Shown one piece after another: positions 1 through 11,244 of a stretch of DNA of 64,000 nucleotides; position 1 is the stretch's first letter, and every line of letters begins with the position of its first letter. Both the position numbers and the translations under genes were made by a program. Source of the DNA: Platerodrilus igneus. Taxonomy: Eukaryota > Arthropoda > Insecta > Coleoptera > Lycidae. The notes below the pieces were generated by a model that searched no databases, was not told the DNA's origin, and saw nothing but the letters and a program-made list of their open reading frames with translations. The stretch spans positions 11,325,001 through 11,389,000 of the forward strand of contig JARFIW010001739.1 of the NCBI GenBank assembly GCA_036346225.1. The letters are read 5' to 3'.

Positions 1-1962
1 AACACATCCCTATCACAAACATCAACGTTAACTCTATTTACATCAATATTCACAATACATTAAAATTTCAAAATTAAAATTCAGCACAAATTTCAGTATC
101 AGAAAATTTCAAGATTAAATTTATTATCATTTTAATGTGCATCCAGAATCAAAGTCTTTGTAGGATGCCTACTAATTAATGTAACAATATATGCAGACCT
201 GAGTCTGAGTACAAAGGGAGCATCTACCACCCCTTTACGTTAATTAACCAGGTTCGTCTAATTGAGCTCAAAGACATACCCAAATTTTCATCAAGAACAT
301 AAATACTAAATACTCCTTTCGACTTAAACAAGAAAATTTCACCTTAAAATTAAAATTTTGTTGTTAGTACAACTTCATTACTGTCCATTTTAAATAAATA
401 AATTTTAAAGTTATTCAACACACACGAAAACATCAAAGTTCAAACAAAATAGTATAATTTACCTGAAGGTTACTGCACTCGTAGTTTCAATGTACATCGT
501 CCCTTTTGTTAATCACACCATTCCAACTGGGTTATATTTACGGCTTCTGATTCTCAACGCTTTTAAAATTTTCTCCACCACCATTCCTCTAAAGTTGTTT
601 CAGGGCTTTTCCGGAACTCATCTGTGTATATCTGAACCTTGTTTTGTGGATCCAGACACGTTTATGAACCATTTAATTATTAACACCCCCGAAAAATAAC
701 AAAGAAATTCATACTTCTTTCACCAATATACGCCAAAACTGCCTACTTTTGTGTATTCATTTGTCGTTGCAGATTTGACTAATTGGTACAGTGATACAAA
801 ACTTTATTACCTTGTATCTTCTTTTCTGCACTAAAGTACATTCATTGTAGCACGTAAAAAAAACAAACTGTTTTAAATCACCAAAATATACGAGCAAACT
901 GTTTAAATTATTTAATCAAAATCGGAAAACTAAAAAGCACTGTTTAACGCATTAAATCAAGTCGAAAATCTAAGAGAGCTTGTTCATATTAACCTGGGTA
1001 TATATAGCGGTTAGCCCGTCTGTCGGTCTGGTCCCCAAAACGGACAATTCTTCAGAATTTCGCATGCTAGGTTCCCATTCCGCAGCCCGGCATGCGATTT
1101 TTACGAAATTTGCACTCGCATCAGTTAAATCTCAGAAAATTTCCACACGGCACACAACGTCTGAGAATACCTAATTAAATTTTATAGAGAAATCGTTATT
1201 TTTACCTCTCAAGTTTGCCTTTTACTTTCAACCAATCGCAACCCAGTGACGTTGCTCCACTCACGCCTTTTACTATATGTGTCTCGGTCTTGCGCATATT
1301 ATCTGTCTCTATCTACCCTGTTCTTATTGGTGCAAATTGATATTCTTTATTATCGATTATTTCAGTCCATGTGGACTGTGAAATAACCCACCTTTAGCAT
1401 TTCTCGTAACTATTAAGCTACGGTTTTTCCAAGATTCTCTGTAACCATTAATTATCTGCAAAATTTACGCAGAATGAGCTTTTTTAAAAATACACAGGTG
1501 TTCAAACATAATACTTCTAAATAACACTTCTACGATTTGCATTTTATTGGGTTTTACAAGTTTTGATGCGTATTATATGTTCCTACTGGTTCAATTAACT
1601 TCAATTAAAATTAATACCCTTAAATTTTTAGTGACTCTAATCAAATATTAATTATTATCTGTACATTTTGTTTAATACCGGTTACTTAAAATTGAGTTAA
1701 TTAATATAAATTTTGCACGTAATTTCTATTTGTTTCTTTACTAGGAATAATTAAATTATACGTAGAGCTTTTTAATACTGCTTCCTTTTTTTATAGCAAG
1801 CGTCTTGTACATAATTTAACTCCCTTATTTTTAATGAAACGAATGAATTTTTATGCTTCACGGTTTTTTTTTAATAACGCGTACCTTTTCCCAAAGCCTC
1901 TACACGGTGATTAAAATTATTTGCTGTGATTATTTAATTTTCTACCCTGGTCTAAATATGAG

Positions 1963-2007
<45 letters not shown>

Positions 2008-2240
2008 GTTTATTGAGTCAATAATATCCTTAGAGACTTAAGTCCTTCCTAGTTGTACTATCAACGGTAATTTGCATTCATAGCTTGTATTAGATATATA
2101 ATTTACAATATATAATCTAGTAAAAAAAAGATCTATTCGTGTGGTGGAGGTATTAATATCCTTACTATTGTCATCGAGTCCATGTGATATTGATTTTCGG
2201 TTAAAATCACCAATTTATAAAGAACTGCGAGATTACGTGT
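1..2240. other. Unassigned AT-rich DNA
   Basis: No coding region, RNA gene or named element was recognised on either strand. Open frames here are short and have no recognisable motif. The stretch from about 1000 to 1760 has weak, colinear similarity to about 62500-63430, described as a finding. Confidence 0.5.
1965..2000. repeat. (TA)n microsatellite
   Basis: About 18 uninterrupted AT dinucleotides. Similar tracts occur at 33418-33452, 44257-44294, 57157-57198 and 61442-61480. Confidence 0.95.
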
Positions 2241-4135
2241 ATGTATATGGGACAGTGCCGTTGATTAGAAAATTTGAGATTTTGCAATAAGAATTCCTTT
2301 TAGGAACTTGTCGTGGGTGGATAGAGACTACAAAATTTATACTAGTGAGTAGGATAAGAACGTCTGGGTAGACGGTTTACTTGGTGACTTGTGGTCAATG
2401 AACAGGAGTAGGCTAAATGAGTGGTGTTTTCTAGGTGTGATTGGTCTAAGCATGGACTATCAAAAGAAGGAATCAGGTGAAATCGGTACAGATAATTTTG
2501 GAATCTATAATGCTCTGTTAGGAATAGGACTGTTGATCTGTTGGAGTAAGGGATGGTGGTGTAGGGGTGGGGGTTTAGTGAGAAATTCGTATGTGTGTCT
2601 GCTGTTAGTGGATAAGGACCAGTATTGTTGTCAGAAATGGATAAGTGATTTATGGATTCTGGATTTAATTTTGGTTTTGGTTAATGTCAAGTGTTCATTA
2701 GTTATAAGGTTCTGTCGTGGAGGGTTGTAAGACGTTGTTTTAGATTACGGATTTGAATGGTTGAATTTAGGAGAATTTCTATAAGGAGTATTTGGAACGT
2801 GGATGAAGTTTGGTAGATTCTTAAAGAGTACAAAAGGAAAGGTCGAATAATGGTGTGTAATGAGCATCTGGTGGAAGGTGATGTTAAAGGAAGACACAAG
2901 TCAGTTGCATAACGTATGATTTAAAGTGTTATGTGGTGAAGCCTTAGTCTGCGTGTAAGATAAATATAAGTACATGAATTTTGGTACGGCACGTAGGATT
3001 TTTAGAATAACAGCAGTTTTTGTTTTGAAAATGTGGGTATTAGTTTTATGTCTTGAGTCTAGGTGTAGTTCTATGTAAGGAACTGTGGTTGAGAAGGCAA
3101 TGGGTGTGTTTGGGAAGCGTACTCTGGGACTTTGAAGAAGGTTTGGAGGTCTTCAAGGAGAAGCATCTTGCTTTTGAAAGGAGATATAGGCTACTGTTTT
3201 AGGTAGAATCAGGATTTGATTTTATTGATAAGTTGTGCTGCTGTGGATTCGAGAGATCCTCTGAAATCGCCATGCATAAGGAAGACAAGGTCATCTGCGT
3301 AAGCAAAAGATGAAAAGTTTGGGATGTTTATGTTAAGAAGCGGAGTGATAGCCTGTTTTAAAAAGGGCGGGGGAGAGGAGAGAGCCTTGAGGACAACCTT
3401 AGGTGATTGGTTTGGTCAAAGAATGGGAGTTTGATGGTATTGTGAAAGTTCGGTATAAGGAAAAGTATTTTATTATAAAGATAAAGAGAGCTAAAAGGTA
3501 TTTGAAACCAGAGGATTGGATGGTTGTGATTAATGATTGGTTTTTTTCCGAGTCATTACCGGATCGGAAGCCGTGTTGTTTTGGAGATAGGATGGAGTTA
3601 AACTTAATATGGAAGTATAGTTTTGGGAGTATTATCAGTTCGGGTGCTTTGCCCCGGTTCGGTAGGAAGGCTATAGTCTGTAGGAGCCTGCGCCGTCAGG
3701 GGATTTATTTAGTTTTAGAAATACTGTAGCATATTTAAATGGATATAGAAAGGTTCCTGTGGCCAGATATTTCTGGAATAATAAATGGGCGGATTCTCTT
3801 GTTGTTAGCCATGATTTTTGTGGGATCAGGTTCGTTATGTTATCTAGCCCAAGAAAATTGTGCAGGTTCATCTTAGAGGCTATGGAATTTAAAAGGGTAA
3901 TGTCGAATTCCGAGTTTGGGTCTGTCGGTGGTGGTATTTGTGATTCGACCAAAAGAAGAAAATTCTCACTGTGATGCTCGATTAATGTTCTACATCGTAA
4001 AAAATGCCAAAACGTATTTATGTCCAAGCTTACATATAAATTATACCGAATCATAAACAAATCTGTAATATTACTTGCAGTTTTATTCATCTGATTTAGA
4101 TAATGTCCAGACCACACCAGCTTTCCATTTTCCAC
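2240..4135 (-). pseudogene. R1/jockey-type LINE reverse transcriptase, decayed
   Basis: This is a minus-strand non-LTR retrotransposon relic seen as ordered reverse transcriptase motifs in several frames. From 5' to 3' on the minus strand: the 154-residue open frame 4135-3671 ends in a fingers-like segment (FKYATVFLKLNKSP, then SYRL). QHGFRSGNDSE lies near 3551-3585. GCPQGSLLSPALF lies at about 3362-3400, and FAYADDLVF at about 3287-3307, with the catalytic aspartates kept. Frames change between these blocks, so it cannot encode a working enzyme. The GCPQGS form and the absence of LTRs point to the R1 or jockey groups. The part below 3250 should be the thumb/C-terminal region and 3' UTR, but I see no clear motif there. 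The 5' endonuclease region was not found. Confidence 0.7.
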
Positions 4136-4645
4136 AACAACAGTTGCAATATAACCCTAAAATTTCAAGTCAATGGCGGGATGAGAAAATACAGTTTTAC
4201 TACCTACAACGGTCATAACGATGCTACTTCCACCCGCAGGTGTTTCGAAATTATCTTTCAGAACCACAAGCGTAAGGTTCAATGATTCCTTGTATGCCGC
4301 GTATTTCTTCTGTTCACCTACGTTCTGTATCGTCACCTCATGACATTTTTAAATCGTAACTAGCATCCCTTAATTTTTCACTTTCCGAATTCAGTTTGTC
4401 CAGGGCCTTATACAGAGCAGCCCCTCTCTCCGTCCACTTCGCAACCGCATGTCCAATCTTAGCAAACACGTGACAACCGTGCAAAAATAATACTTGAAAA
4501 TCCAAAAGACAAGCTATACTGGAGCAAAAGCATAATAATCGACTATACAACAGCACACAACAACCAGACACTACACTCATTCACAAACATAAGAAAATCA
4601 CAACAAATAGATATATCTATCCCAATCACACCCAATACACAAAAG
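4136..4645. other. Unassigned; may include 5' part of the LINE relic
   Basis: The minus-strand open frame 4580-4338 (80 codons, ending SESEKLRDASYDLKMS) has no family I recognise. It lies just upstream of the LINE relic on the same strand and could be decayed coding sequence of it, but nothing shows this directly. Confidence 0.3.
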
Positions 4646-4784
4646 AAGGCTGGAGAAAAAGTAAAAAAATACATACAACTAGTTGAAGAAATAATCCCAG
4701 TATTACTTCAACTTTATCTTGCTGCCACACGCGTTTGATTTCTTTAGCTAGTTGTATATATTTTTCTATTTTTTCTCCAGCCTT
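4646..4784. repeat. Foldback (hairpin) element, 47-bp arms
   Basis: The left arm 4646-4692 begins AAGGCTGGAG. The right arm 4738-4784 is its reverse complement with only a few mismatches and ends CTCCAGCCTT. The loop is about 45 bp. As RNA, either strand could fold into a long stem. It may be a small foldback/MITE-type element or a hairpin RNA source; no coding potential. Confidence 0.8.
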
Positions 4785-5155
4785 TATAGTCCAAAGCGCT
4801 TTGTTTTAATTTAATACAGGTCGACCATATTTTTTTCAAACTGTTTCTAAATCTCCTACGTGTACACAGCCAATTCTATATTTGAAATAATACTGAGCAT
4901 ACTATGAGGTACAGGAGTTATACCAAACAACCACAAAAATCAGTCATATTCGACACATATACAATTACTAAAAAATTTCAAAATGTACAGTAAAACTTAA
5001 AAATAAAAAGAAAGCACGTTTGATAATACACCACGTACTTATCTACTAAAACCAAATAAAACTATCCGCTAAGATTAAAGAATAATAATAAGATTACACC
5101 TGGAAGTGATTGATATGTTTCTAATCAATTAGATAAACATACCTTTTATTCTTCA
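4785..5155. other. Unassigned AT-rich DNA
   Basis: No gene or element recognised between the foldback and the 5'-truncated RTE copy C. Confidence 0.5.
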
Positions 5156-5227
5156 TAGGAATTACTTATGCAGGGACAAAAGATTTATATGCTTAGTTTT
5201 GCAGATGATATAGTGGTATTAGCATCT
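5156..5227 (+). mobile_element. RTE-like LINE copy C, 5' piece (RT palm motif)
   Basis: These 72 bases match the RTE copy B segment at about 20918-20970, just around the FAD[D/N] catalytic motif, and here read FADDIVVLAS. The copy is 5'-truncated. It breaks at AGCATCT, where copy A begins, and resumes at 10657 with AGCATCT followed by the sequence expected from copy B. The rest of copy C is at 10664-10942 and 15286-17030. Confidence 0.85.
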
Positions 5228-5419
5228 TACCAGGTCCCTATAGTAAGCCTGCTTGTCTTAAAAAGGAATTAAAAGACGCAGCAAGGGGCAGCAGCCTTGC
5301 TGGTTAAAGAATATTGAGGAGAGTCGGTTAGTCTTAGGCGATCCTCAATAATTTACAAGATTGTTGGGGGGTGGACGTGACAGATACGGCTTTTTGCTAA
5401 AATCTTTAAAGACTGCGTT

Positions 5420-6606
5420 GTGGAAAGATATGGGAATCTACCACAGTATTTCCCATATGCGCGTGGCCTAAAACACGAACTATGTATAATGGAGACCTCA
5501 CAAGTAAAATTCTTGGCCGGAGGTAAAATAACTCTTCATTCGGATTTCTGGGAGGTGGTACTTGGGGCTCCTCATCGTAAGAATTTAAAACAGCGGTTCG
5601 ATTTAGCGATGGGGACTTGGAATGTAAGGTCATTACTTAGAGTAAATAAGTTATCGAATTTATTAGTCGAAATGAGAAAAGGAATACTAGGCATTTTAGG
5701 TTTTAGTAAGGTGAGATGGCCAGATAGTAATGATTTTAGGAAAGATAATTATAGAATAATTACAACTTCTTCAGCTAATGGACAGGCAGGGGCAGGAGTA
5801 GTGTTAGGTAAAAGATTAGAACGTAAAGTTAAAGAGTACTTACATTTTAGTGATAGATGAAATACAGGTAGATTAAGTACGCAACCCACAAGACACTGTT
5901 TTAGTACAGGTTTACATGCCAACAACTCAGTACGAGGATGAAGAAGTAGAAAAGGTATATGAAGATATAAATAGTATAGTGAGAAAAGTAAAGGGAGATG
6001 AGAATTGTATAGTTATGGCGGATTAAATGCGTTAGTAGAGAAGGTAATGAGGGAAAAATGGTAGGAAAATTTGAGTTTGGTGGACGAAATGATAGAGGAA
6101 AAAGATTAGCTAAGTTTTGCCAGGAATATAGAATAGTAACTGTATACACTCTATTCGAACAACACGTTAGAAGAGGGTATACCTGAAAAGCGCCAGGTGA
6201 TCGAGCTAGATAGCAAATAGATTATATTTTAGTTAAACAAAGATTTAGAAACCAAGTCAAAAACTATCGTAGTTATCCAGGGGTTGATATAGATAGCGAT
6301 CATAACTTAGTTAAAATGAAGTGTAATCTAAAATTCAAAAAATTGAAAAAGGCTAAAAGAGAGGGATGGGATCTAGCTAAGCTTAATGATAGTGAGGTAA
6401 AGATGGAATATAAACAAGTATTAGATAATAAGATCAAAAGGACAACTACAGGAGGGAACGTAGGAAATAGATTGAAAGAAATAAAAAGGGCTGTACATGA
6501 TACAGCAACACAGACTATAGGTAAGAAAAAAGTAGAAGCGAGAAAACTCTGGGTAACAAAAGAAATATTAGACTTAACAGAGAATAGAAGCAAGCTAAAC
6601 CTTTAG
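5420..6606 (+). pseudogene. RTE copy A endonuclease and linker, broken
   Basis: The LINE endonuclease should nick target DNA for target-primed reverse transcription. The first open block (5420-5860) carries GTWNVRSLLRVNK, then ILGFSKVRWPDSNDF, the region of the catalytic glutamate, and GAGVVLGKR. The next block (about 5900-6300) is recognisable only through frame changes: a VYMPTTQYEDEE-like stretch, then the expected GDFNA site, which is damaged near 6018. The third block (6316-6606) is a lysine-rich linker shared with copy D on the other strand. At least one stop and several frameshifts interrupt it. Confidence 0.75.
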
Positions 6607-6676
6607 AGAATTGGATAGTGAAAGTAAGCAAAAATATAATAGAGTGTAAACAAGTTGAAAATGCAAGGCATTGTCG

Positions 6677-7095
6677 CAACGAACTTCCAAATGTAGACTT
6701 ACTTTAAAACAATTTAAAGAATTTAAAATTATTATGTTGTAATAATTATAAGTATTCAGATAAAATAAAAATTAATTCCCCGGGGGGGTCGGGTATCCGT
6801 GGTCAGATTTTGTGGGGGGTACCATATTTCGACTCAGCTATGTTAGGGAGTCCAAATATGTATCGCACATTAATTTTGGACCTATTTGAAATTTTAATTT
6901 TCCCGACGGAATATCGCGGGGGCACGGCGTCTCCGTGGCCCGATTTCAACTGACATCAAAACTTAAGCTCAGGACACCGAGCTGAATCGATTGATGTATC
7001 ACACATTGATGTCCGACCATTAGAAAGGCCTCGGACGGACAGACGGACAGACAGACGGACGACAAATCGATTTCATAAACGAACGAAGTTCGTTG
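6677..7095. mobile_element. Small non-autonomous element with 11-bp inverted termini
   Basis: Copy D (minus strand, about 48780-48900) lacks this block, so it is an insertion in copy A. It starts CAACGAACTTC (6677-6687) and ends with the exact reverse complement GAAGTTCGTTG (7085-7095). It has a G-rich internal part near 6780-6830 and a GACGGACAGACGGACAGACA-type repeat near 7030-7062. No ORF is present. It could be a MITE or a SINE-like element; no certain target duplication was seen. Confidence 0.7.
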
Positions 7096-7109
7096 AAAAG
7101 CTACAAATA

Positions 7110-8555
7110 AATGAAATAAATGATAGGAGGAGAATTGTAAGGTAATGCAAGATGATTTGAAAGTAGGTAAGACAGACAGGGCTTACAGGGAGTTAAAAGG
7201 TATTTCGGGGAAGATAGGAAAAAATATAATTGTATTAAAGATGAAAATAATGAGCTTCTAATAAATAAAGTTGAGGTAGCAGGTAGATGGAAAAGATATT
7301 TAAAAGATTTATATATGGGAGACGATATGGATGAGTTAGAGAACGACCAAGAAGAGGATATAGAAATAGGGTTCACAATATTAAGAGAGAAATTTGATAA
7401 AGCTGTTAGGAACCTTAAACTACATAAAGCACCGGGATAGACGATATACCCGCAGAATTAATAAAATATGCAAGTCAGAAAACTTTAGACAGATTATATA
7501 AACTAGTAAAAGTAATATATGACACAGATTTCGAAGAAAATATTATCATCCCAATCCTAAAAAAGTCAGAAGCTGATAGATGGAAAATTTAAAACGGTTA
7601 GTTTAACTTCCCATGCTTCCAAAATACTAACAATAACAATTAAAAATAGAGTAGAAGCTTTCACTGAGAATTATTTAGGCAAAGACCAATATGGTTTTCG
7701 TAAAGAGAGAGGGACTAAAGAACCGACACTAATGATTAGGGTAATTATCGACAAAGGGTTGCAAAAAAATTAAAAAAAACTTATTTCGCGTTTGTAAATT
7801 TAGAAAAAGCATTTGATAGAGTTAATTGGATGGTTATGTTCAGGGTTTTGCGAAAAGTGGGAATCTCTCATAGGGATAGAAAAATTATTTACAGTCTGTA
7901 TAAAAACCAAAGCGTAGTAATTAGATTTGATCAAATAGAAAAGGAAGCTAAGATTAAAAATGGTGTTAGACAGGGCTGTATATTATCTCCCTTGATTTTG
8001 TATGTTTATGTTGAGGAAGCTTTAAATTTAGCTAGAGAGGGAAAAGGGATAGGTATTACTGTACACGGATAGAAAATAAATATGTTACGTTTTGCAGATG
8101 ATATAACCATTATAACAGAGTCTAGAAAAAAGTTAGGAGAGTCTTTAAATATTTTAGTTGAGATACTACAGAGTAACTATAGTATGAGAATTAACTCACG
8201 AAAGACAAAGATAATGACAAATGAGTTACAGCTTAGTTCTAAACCAAAATTAAAAAAAGGTAATACCGAGTTAGAGAAAGTAGATGAATTTTGCCATTTA
8301 GGTAGTATAATTACAAAGGACGGACGTTGCAGAAGGGATATAGTAGCTAGAATAGCTCAAGAACAAAAAAAAGGCTTACTAATAGCTAATAATATAAGTT
8401 TAGATAACAGAAACGGTTTCCTAAAGTCGTACGTATGGAGCGTTTTATTAAACGATAGTGAGACTTGGACAATTATTGAGGTAGATAAGAAACAGATTGG
8501 ACCTTTTGAAACTTGGTGTTATAGGAAAATGTTAAAAATTAGTTGGACAGATAGC
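7110..8555 (+). pseudogene. RTE copy A reverse transcriptase, broken
   Basis: The reverse transcriptase starts in broken frames with a KAPG-like motif near 7425, then DQYGFRKERGTKE near 7681-7720 and a VNLEKAFDRVNW-type motif near 7793-7832. The open blocks 7830-8072 and 8082-8636 carry GVRQGCILSPLI (template-grip region) and MLRFADDITII (catalytic aspartates), then the ETWTIIEVDKKQIGPFETW-type C-terminal part. A stop separates the two blocks near 8070. After about 8555 the frame runs into the jockey-like insertion, and about 150 bases of the element's C-terminal region seem to be missing. Confidence 0.85.
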
Positions 8556-10410
8556 GTAATACAAATATCAACGGTAACAAAAACTACTTTTGATTGTATA
8601 ACAGAGGATTCAGTTTTAATATTATTACTTGTATAAAATAAAACGTAGCGGGCTATGATGGTTTTACGGCCGAAATGATAAATATGTGTTCCGATGCTTC
8701 TGACTATAATAACCCATTTAATAAACTTTTGCATGGAAAACTCTGTATTCCCCCGCGACTGGAACAAAGCACATGTAATTCCACTGAACAAAATTAAATC
8801 ACCTATGTAGCACAAAGATCTTCGACCTATATCGATACCTCCAATCCTATCCAAAGTACTCGAAAAAGCCGTTGAAGCACAGGTACGACAGTTTATACAC
8901 GACAACAGCATTTTGCCTAATAACCAAACGAGATTTCGTCCTAGGCTCAGCTACACTACTACACTGTTAAAAATTACGGATATTTTAAAAGCTTTAGACA
9001 ATAAGCACGCAACCATATTAATACTTCTAGATTTTTCTGAAGCTTTTGACACCGTCAACCACCAGCTACTTCTTTCATCTTATCATTTATGGGTTTCTCA
9101 AACACAGCGGTACAATTTTTCGCAAATTACTTAACAAACAAACAACAAGCGATAGTGTACCAAAACAAGCAGTCAAAGTTCATACCATTGCACAGAGGTG
9201 TACCCCAGGGATCTTATCAAGTCCACTTCTTTTCATACTCTACACATCTAATTTACACCTACATTTATCATACACCTCTACTCACTTCTCTGCCGATGAC
9301 ACCCAATTAGTCCTCCAATTTCTACCTGTTGAAACAACTGATGCATGTGCTAAAATAGATCATGGCCTAAATGAATTAGTCCGAGTAGCAAACTGCCATG
9401 CTTTACGTTTGAACCCTGAAAAACCAAAGCAATCCTATTTTGTAATAACTATTATTATGAACAAATTAGCAATAAATTAAATCTGCACTTACTTGAAACT
9501 CCAATAGAACAGAAACCAAAAATCTGGGACTCATCATGGACACTCCTCAGGTTTAAATTACATGCAAACAAATGCATTAAAACCAGCTTCCTAAATCTAC
9601 GATTAATCTATCAGAATAGAAATATCTTAAACCAGCGTACCGAAAACTACTATGTGACAGTATTGTACTTTCACACTTAAACTACGGCGATGCAGTTTAT
9701 GGCAGTTGCATAAATAAATTAGACGCTGAAAGAATTCAGCGATTACAGAACGCGTGCTTGCTATTAATTTATGGTATACCAAGGACCATATATCGCATCT
9801 CTGATAAACTGATTTGCGCTAACTGGTTAAATATGTCATACCATCGAATCATACATTTTCTCGCACTAGTGCATAAAATTATAACTACAAAAACACCGCC
9901 GTATTTATATGACAAAGTTAGCTATCGGACGGTAGTGGAAAATCTAAACCTTCGTTGTAGAGGTCTGTTAACAATCCCAATACATAGAACAACTCTTTTT
10001 AACGATCATTTACGTACAATGCGACTAAATTATGGAATCAAATGCCTCATACATTTAAATCACAAAATCCCGCACAGTTTAAAAAGGCCCTCAACAAACT
10101 GTTTGTAGAAATGGCATTATTTTTTAAATAGATGACTGCCTTATATAATTGTAAAAATTTTGATATTTATTGCTACTCTCAACTGCTGAACTATTTAGAC
10201 TACTTGCCCCTATGAAACTTGGATATCAATTAAAAATTTATTTTGTATTCTAATCTACTTATTTGCGAATTAAGAGGTTGAGTGGAAAAGCAGCGCATAA
10301 ATTATGTTTCTGAGCCGAACTTCCCCTCGAATAATTATTATATGTTAATTTAAATTATATACTGATACGATAATAAAAGCATTTATTATTATTATTATTA
10401 TTATAAAATA
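8556..10410 (+). pseudogene. Jockey/CR1-like LINE, 5'-truncated, inside RTE copy A
   Basis: A second LINE type sits inside copy A, in the same orientation. Motifs in order: AGYDGFTAEMIN (about 8655-8690), LRPISIPPILSKVLEKA-like text (about 8820-8875), LLDFSEAFDTVNHQLLL (about 9026-9075), HRGVPQGS (about 9194-9215), then SADDTQLVLQF (about 9285-9320), where the usual YADD aspartates are kept. Several frameshifts separate these. The thumb/C-terminal part runs through 9758-10108. The 3' end is an ATT repeat (about 10380-10403), a tail type common in jockey, I and CR1-like elements. There is no 5' endonuclease part, so it is a 5'-truncated insertion. Confidence 0.8.
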
Positions 10411-10439
10411 TAATTTAGTAAGCAGCACCAGGACATAAC

Positions 10440-10656
10440 TCACAATTAGTTAGCGGTCTGACATGTTGGTAATGATTGGTAGATTGGAAAAAGATAAAAG
10501 AGTATAGAAAGACATACTAAGCTATATTAATCAAATTATTAGAAATTTAGGTTGTGAAGGATATGTAGAACTTTCTAGATTAGCACAGAATAGAAAAGAC
10601 ATTAGAGCTGCGTCCAACCGACCTTAAGTAAAGTCGAAAACAAAATGATGATGATG
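10440..10656 (+). mobile_element. RTE copy A 3' end: C-terminal codons, hairpin and GAT tail
   Basis: After the jockey-like insertion the RTE resumes with the C-terminal segment (about 10470-10605, reading LSRLAQNRKDIRAASN near the end). The short 3' UTR contains CCGACCTTAAGTAAAGTCG, an imperfect stem-loop, then AAAACAAA and ATGATGATGATG. The same hairpin and tail are in copy D and the fragments at 27643 and 46893. Confidence 0.8.
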
Positions 10657-10663
10657 AGCATCT

Positions 10664-10942
10664 AGCAAGGAAGAGTTAGAAGCTGCTCTTAATGAAAAGG
10701 AAACAGTTCTAATAAAGAGATATGGTATGAAAATTAACAAAAATAAAACTATAGTACTAGTATGCAAAGGAGTGGAAAATAAATTAAAAACTAGAATACA
10801 AATAGGTAACGAAAACTTACAAGAGATTAAGGATTTCTGCTACCTCTGCTAAATAGTGCAAGATGGGAAAAGTGCAAAAGATATAAAACAAAGATTAGCG
10901 CAAGGTGGTGCTACATTTAACACGAAAAAGCAACTACTATGT
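10664..10942 (+). mobile_element. RTE copy C, middle piece
   Basis: This continues copy C after the copy A insertion and matches copy B at about 20965-21235 (the EEELEGALNEMETVL region to KKQLLCS). It contains a stop (TAA near 10852) and other changes. It ends at TATGT (10938-10942), the left target duplication of the Gypsy element. Confidence 0.85.
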
Positions 10943-11149
10943 TGTTGTGTATCTATATATGCTAGGTATTCATGGTCTAGGATAAGTAATACCTGCTGTT
11001 GAGCCACGATGGCGAATAATAGACAGTCTTGTTGTGAACACATTCAACGTATATACTAAATCTAATATAGCACTAAGTTCGGGGTATGAAATAAATTAAT
11101 ACACCATTCTGACGTTCTGTGTATCATTACTTTCCCTTCGGACATCACA
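10943..11149 (+). repeat. Gypsy 5' LTR and adjoining primer-binding site
   Basis: The LTR runs from TGTTGTG to TTCGGACATCACA. That last part matches the element's extreme 3' end (TTCGGACACCACA) with one change. Directly after it comes a likely tRNA primer-binding site, TGGCGACGAGGAT (about 11153-11165), a form common in invertebrate Gypsy elements. I did not assign the tRNA. Confidence 0.8.
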
Positions 11150-11244
11150 GACTGGCGACGAGGATTAAAATTAAAAAAAAAAACATAACCTAAAAAAAGA
11201 AAACGTGCTCAAGTTTCAAGTTCAATAAAAAGTAAGATTTCATC

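Larger units (their letters stand above)
5228..10656 (+). mobile_element. RTE-like LINE copy A, inserted in copy C
   Basis: This is a near full-length non-LTR retrotransposon bounded by the 7-bp target duplication AGCATCT (5221-5227 and 10657-10663). It carries an apurinic-type endonuclease, a reverse transcriptase with FADD, and a short 3' UTR with a small hairpin (10617-10637) followed by a GAT-repeat tail. The endonuclease style (GTWNVRS, KVRWP) resembles RTE/BovB elements and proteins often labelled craniofacial-development-protein-2-like. It carries two later insertions: a 419-bp inverted-repeat element at 6677-7095 and a jockey-like LINE at about 8556-10410. Stops and frameshifts are frequent, so it is inactive. 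Confidence 0.85.

Noticed and set aside
2389..2730. 113-codon plus-strand frame as a gene
   Set aside because: It lies antisense to the minus-strand LINE relic and has no recognisable motif.
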